Shown: positions 1-8,465, numbered from the stretch's first letter. The stretch: 56,580 nucleotides of DNA from JAGQLF01 sp964437465 (GCA_964437465.1 CAYTGI010000009.1:1-56580); one strand, 5' to 3'. Notes: a model not told the origin generated them from the sequence alone. Translations and numbers: made by a program.

Positions 1-240
1 TAGTAAGGATGCTACTTTTCTAAATCGATTAAAAATAATTGCTATTCCTACTCCAACCTCAAATAATCCTAAAATTCTGAAGATCAGGTCGTTTTCAAAA
101 ATGAAGAACGTCTGTTCAACTATATCTCTGACAGGACTTATATCAAAAACTTTTAAAATACCGAAAACTATAAAGATTGAACTTAATGAAAAAATAAATA
201 GATTCTTTGAGATATTTTGCTTACTAATAGTTAGCTTCAT
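1..240 (-). CDS. DoxX-like small membrane protein, partial (C-terminus off window)
   Basis: The minus strand reads openly from ATG at 240 to the window edge, giving about 80 residues that begin MKLTISKQNISKNLF. Two hydrophobic segments (about residues 12-28 and 50-64) surround a stretch containing GILKVFDISPVRDIVE, which resembles the first loop of DoxX/YkgB-type membrane proteins (G-hydrophobic-K-F...SP). The plus-strand reading here shows no such pattern. The 3' end is missing, so length and the remaining membrane segments cannot be judged. It is divergent from the SRPBCC gene at 292. The family call is by eye and tentative. Confidence 0.5.
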   Translation of the reverse strand, partial: MKLTISKQNISKNLFIFSLSSIFIVFGILKVFDISPVRDIVEQTFFIFENDLIFRILGLFEVGVGIAIIFNRFRKVASLL

Positions 241-291
241 ATTCTATAAAGTAATAAATGTTACAATCTTATATAAATATTATCATTTTAA

Positions 292-726
292 ATGAAATAT
301 ACAGAGACAATTGAAATTAATGCTTCTAGAGATTCGATTTGGGACGGATTAGTTAAAGAAGAAAATCTAAAGAAAATTCACCCTACTGTCGTTTCAACCG
401 AAACTGTTGAAGGAAACTTTGGTGAACAAGGCTCAACTACGAAAATGATTTTTGAAATGAATGGTAGAGAGATGGTTATGACTGAAAATATCTTAGAGAT
501 TAAAGAAAAAGAGCTGCATAAAGCAGAATATGATGCTGATGGTGTTCATAATGTAAACGAACTAACAATCAAACAGATTGGGGATAATAAATATGAAGTT
601 TCAATTACTTCAGAATTTTCTTTCTCAGGGATAATGAAACTTATGAGTCTTTTTATGAAAGGAAGTTTTAAGAAAGAAACGAGCCGAGCATTAGAGGCAC
701 TGAAAGAATTCGCTGAATCAAACTAA
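292..726 (+). CDS. SRPBCC (START/polyketide cyclase-like) family protein
   Basis: A 144-residue soluble protein starting MKYTETIEINASRDSIWDGL, the typical opening of SRPBCC/Bet v1-like ligand-binding folds (first strand, then helix with S.W). A long C-terminal amphipathic helix (about 112-143, ending ALEALKEFAESN) also fits. Members bind lipids or other hydrophobic ligands or modify polyketides; no substrate can be read here. It is followed after 17 bp by the DUF1801 gene on the same strand, so co-transcription is likely. No signal peptide or membrane segment is seen. Confidence 0.7.
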   Translation: MKYTETIEINASRDSIWDGLVKEENLKKIHPTVVSTETVEGNFGEQGSTTKMIFEMNGREMVMTENILEIKEKELHKAEYDADGVHNVNELTIKQIGDNKYEVSITSEFSFSGIMKLMSLFMKGSFKKETSRALEALKEFAESN

Positions 727-743
727 TTTACCATAAGTTCTAT

Positions 744-1196
744 ATGACAAGTGATGCAGAAACAGTAGAAGAATATTTAGAATCTTTGCCTGATAATAGA
801 AGAGAAGCTATTACAAAAGTAAGGGGTGTAATTTTAAAAAATCTACCAAAAGAAATGGATGAAGTAATGAGATGGGGAATGATTACCTATGAAGTGCCTT
901 TAGAAATTACTGGAGAGACATATAACGGTAAACCTTTAATGTATGCAGCTCTTGCTTCGCAAAAGAATCATATGGCAATTTACCTTTCTGGGATTTATGC
1001 AAGTGAAGAAAACACTAATTGGTTTGAAGAAGAATACTTAAAAACAGGAAAGAAAATGGATAAAGGTAAGTCTTGCGTTAGATTTAAAACATTAGATAAT
1101 TTACCTTTAGATCTAATTGGTAAAACTATAGGTAAAATGACAACTAAGGAGTTCGTTGATATGTATGAAAACGCAAGACACTCAAGGAAAAGATAG
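744..1196 (+). CDS. DUF1801 (YdhG-like) domain protein
   Basis: 150 residues. The opening TVEEYLESLPDNRREAI, the central EVMRWGMITYEVP and the later ASQKNHMAIYLSG match the DUF1801/YdhG pattern (helix, 'YLxxLPxxxR', then a strand with H and YLS). The biochemical function of the family is not established; the fold resembles a small ligand-binding domain. It lies 17 bp after the SRPBCC gene and 48 bp before rdgB, all on the plus strand, so one short transcription unit is plausible. No Shine-Dalgarno is evident. Confidence 0.7.
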   Translation: MTSDAETVEEYLESLPDNRREAITKVRGVILKNLPKEMDEVMRWGMITYEVPLEITGETYNGKPLMYAALASQKNHMAIYLSGIYASEENTNWFEEEYLKTGKKMDKGKSCVRFKTLDNLPLDLIGKTIGKMTTKEFVDMYENARHSRKR

Positions 1197-1244
1197 TTTA
1201 CTTATAATTACTTCTAATACTTCTAGAAGTAAATTAGAACTAAA

Positions 1245-1832
1245 ATGAAAGAAATAATACTAGCATCCAATAATGATCATAAAATCTCTGAGATTCAGAA
1301 AATGTTTAATGAATCTGGGTTAGATTTTAAATTAGTTAGTCTTAATGATGCAGGAATTACTGAAGACATTCTTGAACCAGGGAGAACATTTGAAGAAAAC
1401 TCAATGCTAAAGGCCTACTATGTTTTTATGAGAACGAAAAAAGCAGTTTTTGCTGATGATTCAGGATTAATTGTGAATGCACTTGACGGAAGACCAGGAG
1501 TACACAGTGCAAGATATGCTGGTCCTGAAAAAGATGATATGAAAAATAACGAAAAATTATTAGAAGAATTAAGCGATAAAGAAGATAGATCAGCTAGCTT
1601 TAAAACAGTAATAACCTTATTACTGGAAGATGAAACAATGCATCAATTTGAGGGAGTTGTTAAAGGCGAGATATTAGAAGAAAATCGTGGAGAAAATGGT
1701 TTTGGTTATGATCCATTGTTTAAACCGGAAGGGTTTAATGAAACTTTTGCTGAAATGGGAGATAAAAAGAACGATATTAGCCATAGAAAAAGAGCTGTAG
1801 AACAGCTTATTGAATTTTTGAAAAATACCTAA
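1245..1832 (+). CDS. rdgB: RdgB/HAM1 non-canonical purine NTP pyrophosphatase
   Basis: 195 residues, the usual family length. It hydrolyses dITP, XTP and similar deaminated purine nucleotides to monophosphates, keeping them out of DNA and RNA. Signature segments are visible: ILASNNDHKISEI at the N-terminus (SNNxxK), FADDSGLIVNALDGRPGVHSARYAG near residue 70-95, GFGYDPLF around 152, and FAEM...K..ISHRKRA near the end. All nucleotide- and metal-binding positions I know for the family appear intact. Cytosolic. A terminator hairpin follows at 1857. Confidence 0.93.
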   Translation: MKEIILASNNDHKISEIQKMFNESGLDFKLVSLNDAGITEDILEPGRTFEENSMLKAYYVFMRTKKAVFADDSGLIVNALDGRPGVHSARYAGPEKDDMKNNEKLLEELSDKEDRSASFKTVITLLLEDETMHQFEGVVKGEILEENRGENGFGYDPLFKPEGFNETFAEMGDKKNDISHRKRAVEQLIEFLKNT

Positions 1833-1856
1833 AAATGGTATAATTATAGAGTTGTA

Positions 1857-1900
1857 AGAGGGCTCCACAACAGATTTTGTTGTAGAGCCTCTTTTGTTTT
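1857..1900 (+). terminator. Intrinsic terminator after rdgB
   Basis: The arms AGAGGGCTCCACAACA and TGTTGTAGAGCCTCT enclose a short loop. One bulged G and one mismatch interrupt the stem, and a T-rich run (cttttgttttt) follows on the plus strand. It sits between the convergent rdgB and ABC exporter genes. The reverse side lacks a good T-run, so it mainly serves rdgB. Confidence 0.75.
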
Positions 1901-1919
1901 TGCCCTGATAGAAGTTTGC

Positions 1920-3818
1920 TTAGTCTATGCTTTGAGCATCTACTAATTTTGCAAAAATTCCATCCCGATTTACAAGTTCTCTCCAAGAACCAACTTCAGC
2001 AATACGACCTTTATCCATAACGACAATCTTGTCTACATTACGGATTGTTGAGAGGCGATGAGCGATTACAATCGCTGTTCTACCCTTCATTAATTGATCC
2101 AATGAACGCTGAATCTCTCTTTCTGTCTCTGTGTCCAAAGCTGATGTTGCCTCATCTAAGATCAAGAGATCTGGATTCCGAATTACGGCACGCGCGATTG
2201 CTACACGTTGCTGTTGCCCACCTGAAAGGGTTTTACCTCTCTCTCCTATCATTTCATAGATTAGGTTATCCCATTCCAGTACTGTCTCCCACAGCTCAGC
2301 AACTTTCAATGCTTCGATTACATCTTCTTCTGAGAACTTTGGATCTCCGAGCGTGATGTTGAACATCAACGTATCGTTAAATAGATCAATGTTACTACCT
2401 TGAGGTACAATTGCAATCCGTCTTCTTAAAGCTTTGCCGCAGAGCTGATTTACTTCGACTCCATTGATGAGGATAGTTCCATTGTCTGGAATGCGAGATT
2501 TCATTAAGAGATTGGTTAGTGTACTTTTTCCTGCTCCACTTGAACCGACTAGCGCCACAATCTGGCCTGATTCGATCTCGAGGTTGATATCTCTGAGATG
2601 ATAAACCTGTTTAGGTTCGTCACTTTTCTGAATATCAATAAGCTCAAGCTTCCTGCGGAGAGATTCAACTTTTTTCTTGTAGGGTTCGTACTTTTCATCA
2701 TCTCCGTTTCCGAGTTGAAAATTCGGATAAGTAAAATTCACGGAACTGATTCGAAAACTTAGTGATCCTTTAGGAATCTCTATTGGATTTTCTGGCTCCT
2801 TGATCATTGCTTCAACATCAAACAGCTCAGCGATCTTCAAGATGTTCGCAGACTCGTGATTAAGCTGATATAAAAACCGCACTACTCCCCAGACGCTTAA
2901 GAACATCGTCTCAGTGAGTGTGAAGATCAAGACTACCTCTGCGATACTAAATGAGTCATATCGAAGAGCCATTAGCGCTGTTAGACCTAAAATACCTCTA
3001 CGGGCTAAGAACATAACTATGTCCCTTAGGATGCCATCACCTGTGAGGACAAAACCTAGCTCTTTCAGCCCAACACGACGAACGTTTCTGAAACCTTTCA
3101 TCAGAGATTCTTTTGAAAAATCTAGAACACTACTATTTACTAGTGTCTGATTAGCAACGATGAGTCTCATCATGTTTTCTGATACTTCACGTTCGTCTAA
3201 ATCCTTACGACGCATGCGTATAGGTGATTGGCGTTTGATTGTCTTATTGTTTAATCTGAAAAAGACAAAAAATGCCACCAGCGTAATTAAAACTGCGATC
3301 GGGTGAATGATTAGAAGGACAATAATTGTGAAAATTGCTTGTATTGAGTTTCCGGCAACAGTCCACATAGCTCCTTCTACTAGGTTCACTACCCTTTCTG
3401 CTTTACCTGCTCGGTCAAAGATCTTGCTCCCGGGAACATTATTAAAAAAATCAGCTCCTAAGTCAGATACGTGGTTAATTACCTTTTCCGAGACAAAGCC
3501 CCTAAGTCGGTAACCGATGTTATCGATTACAAAACGAACTTGCCCTACATCGAAAGCTAAAACCACCATATCCATAGTGATAACAGCTATGAGTAAAAGT
3601 CCCATTCGTACATCTGACCCTGACTCAATGTGATTGAACAAACCAGCAACTGCGATACGCGAGATCATAGCATTTAGTTCAAGCAGAATAATAGTTGTAA
3701 GAGGGACCCACAAAAGTCGGTAACCTCCTCCTGCAAGGATCTGGTGAAGAGCTTTAAGCGTTTTAAGAAGCTCATTCTGCTCTGAGAATTTTCGGTAATG
3801 CTTACGGTTGTATTGCAT
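1920..3818 (-). CDS. ABC exporter, fused permease and ATPase (lipid/multidrug type)
   Basis: 632 residues from ATG at 3818, chosen because AAGGAG lies 7 bp upstream (3826-3831); an upstream in-frame start at 3887 lacks one. The N-terminal half has five to six hydrophobic helices (ABC type I transmembrane domain). The C-terminal half has Walker A GSSGAGKST (about 426), LSGGQQQR (about 534), LLILDEATSALD and an H-loop IAHRLST. A roughly 40-residue charged insert (about 365-405) separates the A-loop FTYPN from Walker A, which is unusual. Two sampled sequence lines are 43-52% GC, well above the neighbours, hinting at transfer. Substrate unknown; probably a homodimer in the membrane. Confidence 0.88.
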   Translation of the reverse strand: MQYNRKHYRKFSEQNELLKTLKALHQILAGGGYRLLWVPLTTIILLELNAMISRIAVAGLFNHIESGSDVRMGLLLIAVITMDMVVLAFDVGQVRFVIDNIGYRLRGFVSEKVINHVSDLGADFFNNVPGSKIFDRAGKAERVVNLVEGAMWTVAGNSIQAIFTIIVLLIIHPIAVLITLVAFFVFFRLNNKTIKRQSPIRMRRKDLDEREVSENMMRLIVANQTLVNSSVLDFSKESLMKGFRNVRRVGLKELGFVLTGDGILRDIVMFLARRGILGLTALMALRYDSFSIAEVVLIFTLTETMFLSVWGVVRFLYQLNHESANILKIAELFDVEAMIKEPENPIEIPKGSLSFRISSVNFTYPNFQLGNGDDEKYEPYKKKVESLRRKLELIDIQKSDEPKQVYHLRDINLEIESGQIVALVGSSGAGKSTLTNLLMKSRIPDNGTILINGVEVNQLCGKALRRRIAIVPQGSNIDLFNDTLMFNITLGDPKFSEEDVIEALKVAELWETVLEWDNLIYEMIGERGKTLSGGQQQRVAIARAVIRNPDLLILDEATSALDTETEREIQRSLDQLMKGRTAIVIAHRLSTIRNVDKIVVMDKGRIAEVGSWRELVNRDGIFAKLVDAQSID

Positions 3819-3825
3819 TTTATTG

Positions 3826-3831
3826 CTCCTT
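3826..3831 (-). promoter_or_regulatory. Strong Shine-Dalgarno deciding the ABC exporter start
   Basis: The minus strand reads AAGGAGCAATAAAATG. AAGGAG lies 7 bp before the ATG at 3818. Most genes in this window lack so clear a site, so it both fixes the start and sets this gene apart. Confidence 0.75.
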
Positions 3832-3890
3832 GAATTGAATTGTAAATGTGCAAAAACGGTGGAACAAAACGAAGACAAGAATGTCATTCA

Positions 3891-3942
3891 TTAAGCCCGT
3901 TTAGGACCCAGAATTAAATTGTTAGATACTAAGCGGACTTAA
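3891..3942 (-). repeat. Inverted repeat upstream of the ABC exporter
   Basis: Arms TTAAGCCCGTTTAG (3891-3904) and CTAAGCGGACTTAA (3929-3942) are complementary at 12 of 14 positions with a 24-nt spacer. They lie about 73 bp upstream of the exporter start, in its 5' leader or promoter. It could be a repressor operator or an RNA hairpin. The rest of the 3819-4162 gene-free stretch holds only short CGTAGC/GCTACG repeats (3975-4039) that I cannot interpret. Confidence 0.45.
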
Positions 3943-4162
3943 CAGGAACTTTAATTTCTTGAATCAATATCTAGACGTAGCGAAATCATAGCTCGAAGTG
4001 AAATTGCTACATCAGAAGTTCTTGAATTTGTCATAGCTACGCCGTAAAAAATAATATTATTGATGTTAACACTTTGTGGCGATATATATCAAGTATTTAA
4101 GTAAAAAATATAATAAAAAGTATAATTATTTCTCTGCACCACTGTTTTTGATAGTATTAATT

Positions 4163-5395
4163 ATGTATGAAGCTTTTCGTCTTGCTTGGATAGAACTAAA
4201 ACAGAATAAATCTCGAAGTATACTTACAGCCTTAGGGATTGTGATTGGTGTTTTTGCAGTAACGATGATTGTGGCTAGTGGAGAAGTGGCTGAGCAATAT
4301 ATTAAAAATACTATTTTAGATCAGGTTGGAGATACTCGATTAGTTAGAGTTGATGCTCAAACATTTTTTGCTGGAGAAGAAATTATAATGGACCAAGATG
4401 ATTTAGACTTTGTAAAATCACAAGAGGAGAATCTCCCATATTCTAATACTAATGCAGACTATGCCCTATTAACAGACATAATAGATTTTCAAGAAGAAGA
4501 GGTTTCAATAAATGTGTTTGGAGTTACTCCAAACTACCCTGATGTATTTTTTAATAACTTTCAAAATTTAGAAGGGCGTTTTTTTGATGAATTTGAGAAT
4601 GAGGGAAGAGCAAGGGTCGCTTTAGTTAGCCGTGCTTTCTCAGAAAATGTTTTAGGTGTATCTACTGCAATTAATGAAACATTTGAAATAAATGGGACTG
4701 AGTTTTCTGTTATTGGTGAATATGATGGACTAGTTGATCTATTTACAGGAGCTGAACAGGTTTATATTCCTCTTGAAACCTTATGGGATGTTGATGAAGT
4801 TGATTCAGAGGAGTTGCAGGGAATTAATTTTGTAGTTAATGATGAAGATCAGATTGATTTTGTTGCTGAAAATATTGAGGATGCATTAAATGAATACAGG
4901 GCGTCAACTTTTATCGGAGGTAAAGCTGAACCGTTGAATATTAGAATCGCTCAGTCAGCGCTAGATTTAATCTCAGATATTTTAGTAGCTCTTCAGATTT
5001 TCTTAGCATTAATAGCAGTTGTATCTCTAATTGTAGGAGGAATTGGGGTAACAAATGTAATGCTAATGTCAGTAACACAAAGAATTAGAGAGATTGGAAT
5101 TCGTAAGGCTCTTGGGGCGAATACAAAAGATATTCTTACAATCTTTCTTTCTGAGTCAGTGTTACTTACTACTATTTCAGGGTTAATCGGAGCAGGATTT
5201 GCTCAATATCTAGTTTTTATTGGAATTGAATTTATAAATGCAATTGTTCAGGGTGTTAATTTAGATTTCACTTACTCTTGGGCTGCCTTGTACCTAGCTA
5301 CAGTTATTTCAATGCTGATTGGAATTGGCTTCGGGTTTTTCCCTGCATATAAAGCGAGTAAACTTTCAATTGTAGATGCACTTAGATACGAATAA
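4163..5395 (+). CDS. MacB-type ABC transporter permease
   Basis: 410 residues from ATG 4163 (MYEAFRLAWIELKQNKSRS), the usual start of MacB/FtsX-family permeases; an in-frame GTG at 4076 would add 29 unlikely residues. One N-terminal membrane helix (about 20-42, LTALGIVIGVFAVTMIVA) is followed by a large extracytoplasmic domain (about 45-270) and three C-terminal helices. The second-helix signature GGIGVTNVMLMSVTQRIREIGIRKALGA is present in full, as is the C-terminal PAYKASKLSIVDALRYE. It is the first gene of an operon with an adaptor (5411) and an ATPase (7281). Substrate unknown; likely peptides, lipids or drugs. Confidence 0.9.
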   Translation: MYEAFRLAWIELKQNKSRSILTALGIVIGVFAVTMIVASGEVAEQYIKNTILDQVGDTRLVRVDAQTFFAGEEIIMDQDDLDFVKSQEENLPYSNTNADYALLTDIIDFQEEEVSINVFGVTPNYPDVFFNNFQNLEGRFFDEFENEGRARVALVSRAFSENVLGVSTAINETFEINGTEFSVIGEYDGLVDLFTGAEQVYIPLETLWDVDEVDSEELQGINFVVNDEDQIDFVAENIEDALNEYRASTFIGGKAEPLNIRIAQSALDLISDILVALQIFLALIAVVSLIVGGIGVTNVMLMSVTQRIREIGIRKALGANTKDILTIFLSESVLLTTISGLIGAGFAQYLVFIGIEFINAIVQGVNLDFTYSWAALYLATVISMLIGIGFGFFPAYKASKLSIVDALRYE

Positions 5396-5410
5396 ATATA
5401 CAATATAATT

Positions 5411-7279
5411 ATGGATAATTCTGGATTTAATTTGGAAAAAATAACAAAATTACTTGGCAAGCTTTCTAAAGTCTTTTTTAGATTCTCTGTCCCGATTCTT
5501 CTGGGAATTCTAATTGTACTTCCAGCAATAATCGGATACCTAAGAGGAGCTCTAAATCAAGAAGAGATTGAAAAACCTATACAAGTAGAATTTGGAAATA
5601 TTAAAAGCACTGTAAGAAGCACAGCAACTATTGAGTATGAGTATAAATATGAAGTTAAAGCTTATCAAAACACAATTATAGATGAGCTTTTTGTAGAAGA
5701 AGGTGATCTTATTGAAGAGGATCAACTAATTGCAAGACTTGATCCTGTAGGGTCTTCTACTTTACGACTTACTGATATAGATGGACAGATAGCTTCAACT
5801 ATCCAAGAATTAAATAATTTAGAAGCATCTAAAAACGATACATTAGCATTGAATAATGTAACAGGAAATCAACTAAATGTTCAGGTTGAAAACATTGATG
5901 CACAGATATCAAGATTAGAGCAAGATATTTTTCAAGAAGTATTAGATAACGCAACTGAGATAGGTGATCTACAAGATGAGCTAGATGCTCTTCAAGCAGA
6001 GTATGATGAACTCAAAGCAAATACAAATATCAACGATACAATTTCTCAATATGAGGCTGAGATTGATGCCAAAGAAGCTCAATTATCTAGTTTAGAAGCA
6101 ACAGAAACTTCTCTATCCTCTTCATACTCTGCCCAAGTTACTGTCGTAAATGGACTTGAGGCTAGTTGTATAGATCCAATGGATCCTTGTCAGGATGAAC
6201 TAACAGCAGCGATTTTATTACAAAATCAACTTCTCGATCAATTAGATGATGTTTCTGATCAAAGGAGAACTCTTGAGGATGAGATTGAAGATTTGGAGGA
6301 TGAGATTGAAGAGTTAAAAGAGTCAGATGATTATGATCCATATGACAACGATCCTCCAATTAGTAATGAAATTCAAAGTGGTAATAACCAAGGAGATCTT
6401 GCTGAATTATTAGCGGAAATAAACCAAAAAGAGGCAGAAATCGAAGCACTGGAAGATTCACCTGTTATTGATAATTTAGAGGATCAATTAGAAACTCTGG
6501 AAGATCAGAGAAAGGAGTTAATAGCTTCTCAAGATGTAACTCAAACAAACCTTGGACAATCAGTATCTAGTATTGATCAACGAATAGCTGCAACAAATGT
6601 TCAGCTAAACAATCTATACCAAAAAAGACAAGATCTCTCAGAAGATATTTCAGAACAGACAGAAACTAAAGTTTTCTCAGCAAGAAGATCGGGTGTTATT
6701 GCGAATATTGCTTATGAGGAAGGTGAGGAAGTTCCTTTGAACGGTACAGCGTTAGAAATAGTTTCTGAAAAAAAGGTTATAGTTTTTAGGATAAGTGCTG
6801 ACAATCGAGAATTAATTGAGGAAGGAATGAGTATATCTTTCCCAAATGATTTTAGTGAAGAGGATGATTTGAAAATTTCGAGTATTAGCATTTCACCAAT
6901 AGAAAAAGAAGTTACAGGTCTTGGAGGCAATAATGGAACTTTAGAGTATGAAGTTGAGATTGAGATCCCAGATAGCTCCGATTCAAAATGGGTTGTAGGG
7001 AAAGAAGTTGATTTAGATGTGATTATTGCTGAGAAAGATGATGTATTTAATGTACCAAGAACTGCTATTTTTGAAGGTAGAATTTTTGTTGCAAGAGGGT
7101 TAAGTAATCAAGATGACTTATTATTTGATGAGATTATAGATTTAGAAGTTGAAACTGGTTTAGAAACTGGAAGAGTTATAGAAATTAAAAACGGGATTGG
7201 AAGTGAGGATTATGTTTTCCCTTTTTACCCACGAACTGAAGAACTTAAAGATCAGATTAGAGACAGATATTCTAGATAG
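5411..7279 (+). CDS. HlyD/MacA-like adaptor with very long coiled coil
   Basis: 622 residues, much longer than a typical MacA (about 370). One membrane helix (about 20-43), then the first half of a lipoyl-like domain (YEVKAYQNTIIDELFVEEGDLIEEDQLIARLDP, about 75-110). A heptad-rich coiled coil runs from about 115 to 410 and is dense in E, D, Q and L. The second lipoyl half follows (VFSARRSGVIANIAYEEGEEV, about 420) with beta-barrel-like strands to the end. It starts 15 bp after the permease stop and ends 1 bp before the ATPase start. An adaptor in an apparently single-membrane cell may reach into the wall or S-layer; that is inference. Confidence 0.8.
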   Translation: MDNSGFNLEKITKLLGKLSKVFFRFSVPILLGILIVLPAIIGYLRGALNQEEIEKPIQVEFGNIKSTVRSTATIEYEYKYEVKAYQNTIIDELFVEEGDLIEEDQLIARLDPVGSSTLRLTDIDGQIASTIQELNNLEASKNDTLALNNVTGNQLNVQVENIDAQISRLEQDIFQEVLDNATEIGDLQDELDALQAEYDELKANTNINDTISQYEAEIDAKEAQLSSLEATETSLSSSYSAQVTVVNGLEASCIDPMDPCQDELTAAILLQNQLLDQLDDVSDQRRTLEDEIEDLEDEIEELKESDDYDPYDNDPPISNEIQSGNNQGDLAELLAEINQKEAEIEALEDSPVIDNLEDQLETLEDQRKELIASQDVTQTNLGQSVSSIDQRIAATNVQLNNLYQKRQDLSEDISEQTETKVFSARRSGVIANIAYEEGEEVPLNGTALEIVSEKKVIVFRISADNRELIEEGMSISFPNDFSEEDDLKISSISISPIEKEVTGLGGNNGTLEYEVEIEIPDSSDSKWVVGKEVDLDVIIAEKDDVFNVPRTAIFEGRIFVARGLSNQDDLLFDEIIDLEVETGLETGRVIEIKNGIGSEDYVFPFYPRTEELKDQIRDRYSR

Positions 7280-7280
7280 T

Positions 7281-7979
7281 ATGAGTAAGAAGCATCTTCT
7301 AAAGCTAGATAAGATAGAAAAATATTATAAAGTTGGAGAAAATAAAAACCTTGTTTTAAAAGGATTAAGTTTTGAGATTGAAGAAGGAGAAACTATTGCT
7401 ATACTTGGAAAATCAGGCTCCGGTAAATCTACTCTTTTAAATATCCTTGGCCTTTTAGATAAGCCAACAGGAGGTGATTATTTTATCTCTGGGAAAAATG
7501 TCAAAACATACAAAGGGGATGATTTGGCTCAGTTTAGGGCTGTAACTTTTGGATTTATTTTTCAACAATTTAACCTACTTCCTAAACTATCAGTTTTAGA
7601 GAACGTTGTCTTACCTTCAGTTTATACAAGAGATCAAGAAAAAATAAAAAACAAGTACAATCGTGCGAGAGAACTGTTAGAAATGCTAGAAATTCCTGAT
7701 CAAGCTGAGAAACCACCAAGACTTCTTTCCGGAGGGCAACAGCAGAGAGTTGCGATTGCAAGAAGTCTTATGAATGAACCACGAGTTATTATTGGGGATG
7801 AGCCGACAGGTTCTTTGGATAGTAAGACCGCTAATCAAATTCTAAAAATAATTTTTGGTTTAAATAAAGATCTTAATGTCACGCTAATATTAGTAACTCA
7901 CGATGAGGATCTTGCTTTTAAATGTAGTCGTGTAATACGTCTAAAGGATGGTGTGATCGAGCAAGATATAAAAACCTAG
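7281..7979 (+). CDS. MacB/LolD-type ABC transporter ATPase
   Basis: 232 residues from ATG 7281, directly after the adaptor stop (TAG-T-ATG); an upstream in-frame start at 7197 lies inside the adaptor and is unlikely. Walker A GKSGSGKST (about 43-51), Q-loop FIFQQFNLLP, signature LSGGQQQR (about 148), Walker B VIIGDEPTGSLD and H-loop VTHDED are all intact. The FQQFNLLP and GDEPTGSLD wording is typical of the MacB/LolD/FtsE branch. It powers the permease at 4163 from the cytoplasmic side. Confidence 0.92.
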   Translation: MSKKHLLKLDKIEKYYKVGENKNLVLKGLSFEIEEGETIAILGKSGSGKSTLLNILGLLDKPTGGDYFISGKNVKTYKGDDLAQFRAVTFGFIFQQFNLLPKLSVLENVVLPSVYTRDQEKIKNKYNRARELLEMLEIPDQAEKPPRLLSGGQQQRVAIARSLMNEPRVIIGDEPTGSLDSKTANQILKIIFGLNKDLNVTLILVTHDEDLAFKCSRVIRLKDGVIEQDIKT

Positions 7980-7984
7980 ACTTT

Positions 7985-8105
7985 TTGTATTGGAATACAA
8001 TGTTCAAAAATGGCCCAGCTGTTATAAATAGTTGGTAAGCTGATTTGTGGGGATAAGCTTACTGTGTAGCGTTTCGGCCCAGTGCTTAGCGCTGGGCCAT
8101 TTTTT
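7985..8105 (+). ncRNA. Candidate structured RNA with two mutually exclusive folds
   Basis: AAAAATGGCCCAGC (8006-8019) is perfectly complementary to GCTGGGCCATTTTT (8091-8104). This closes a domain containing an inner hairpin GTAAGCT/AGCTTAC (8035-8041 with 8056-8062). The 3' arm also pairs with a second copy of the GGCCCAG sequence (8076-8085), forming a terminator. A small hairpin TTGTATT-GG-AATACAA (7985-8000) precedes it, and TACAAT (7996-8001) could be a -10 box starting a ~100-nt RNA. No SRP, 6S, tmRNA or RNase P signature is seen. It may be an independent small RNA or an antiterminator leader for 8130. Confidence 0.5.
8076..8105 (+). terminator. Terminator hairpin with GC-rich stem
   Basis: GGCCCAGTGC - TTA - GCGCTGGGCC (8076-8098, one G-T wobble) is followed by ATTTTTT. 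It closes either the ABC operon or the candidate RNA. An upstream copy of the 5' arm (8012-8019) can compete for the 3' arm. Confidence 0.8.
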
Positions 8106-8129
8106 ACACTTTATTTTACCTTAAAATAA

Positions 8130-8361
8130 ATGATAAGATCTAAATTACCCATGAAATATCTATACGTTAACAAAAAGGAGATAAACGAGTACGAACGTAC
8201 TTCGTCTCGAAATAACAGAATAAGAAGATATTGGCTAGAAATTATGAAAGAGATGCCAAATGAGTTGAAAAAAGAGGCTAGAATAAAAAGAACTGACTTA
8301 CAGAAAAAGTTAATTGATCATAAGAAAGATTGGATGGAGAGTTATACCTTTATGACATCTA
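8130..8361 (+). CDS. Unknown basic protein, cut by assembly gap
   Basis: 77 codons are visible before the N run. The product is very rich in K, R and E and predicted helical (MKEMPNELKKEARIKRTDLQKKL). I recognise no family. The start could be ATG 8130 or ATG 8151 (MKYLYVNKKE). The first frame-consistent stop after the gap (8373-8375) is meaningless, because ten Ns usually stand for an unknown length. The gene lies just after the terminator at 8105. Confidence 0.45.
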
Positions 8362-8371
8362 NNNNNNNNNN
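8362..8371. other. Assembly gap (10 N)
   Basis: Ten Ns, a conventional scaffold-gap length, interrupt the small gene starting at 8130. The true distance is unknown. Confidence 0.95.
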
Positions 8372-8452
8372 CTAATGCCTCAAAAAAGCTAATGTCCTTT
8401 CTAAGTCAGTATTATGTTGTTGTAAATACTAACTAATCGATTATCATTGCCA

Positions 8453-8465
8453 TATAATGTATAAT
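8453..8465 (+). promoter_or_regulatory. -10 boxes 7 nt from the rlmI-like start (leaderless)
   Basis: Two TATAAT hexamers (8453-8458 and 8460-8465) lie before ATG 8473. The second leaves 7 nt, placing the expected transcription start at or next to the A of ATG. No Shine-Dalgarno fits in that space except GAGG immediately before GTATG. Confidence 0.6.

Noticed and set aside
2045..3513. Open plus-strand frames opposite the ABC exporter
   Set aside because: They are antisense to a well-supported exporter frame, with biased composition and no recognisable motif.
8047..8055. DnaA box or origin near TGTGGGGATAA
   Set aside because: The match to the DnaA box is interrupted and isolated, with no cluster of boxes or dnaA/dnaN genes.
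8006..8104. SRP (4.5S) RNA or 6S RNA
   Set aside because: The GGAAG/AGCAG-type apical motif of SRP RNA is absent, and the element is too short and lacks the central bubble of 6S RNA.
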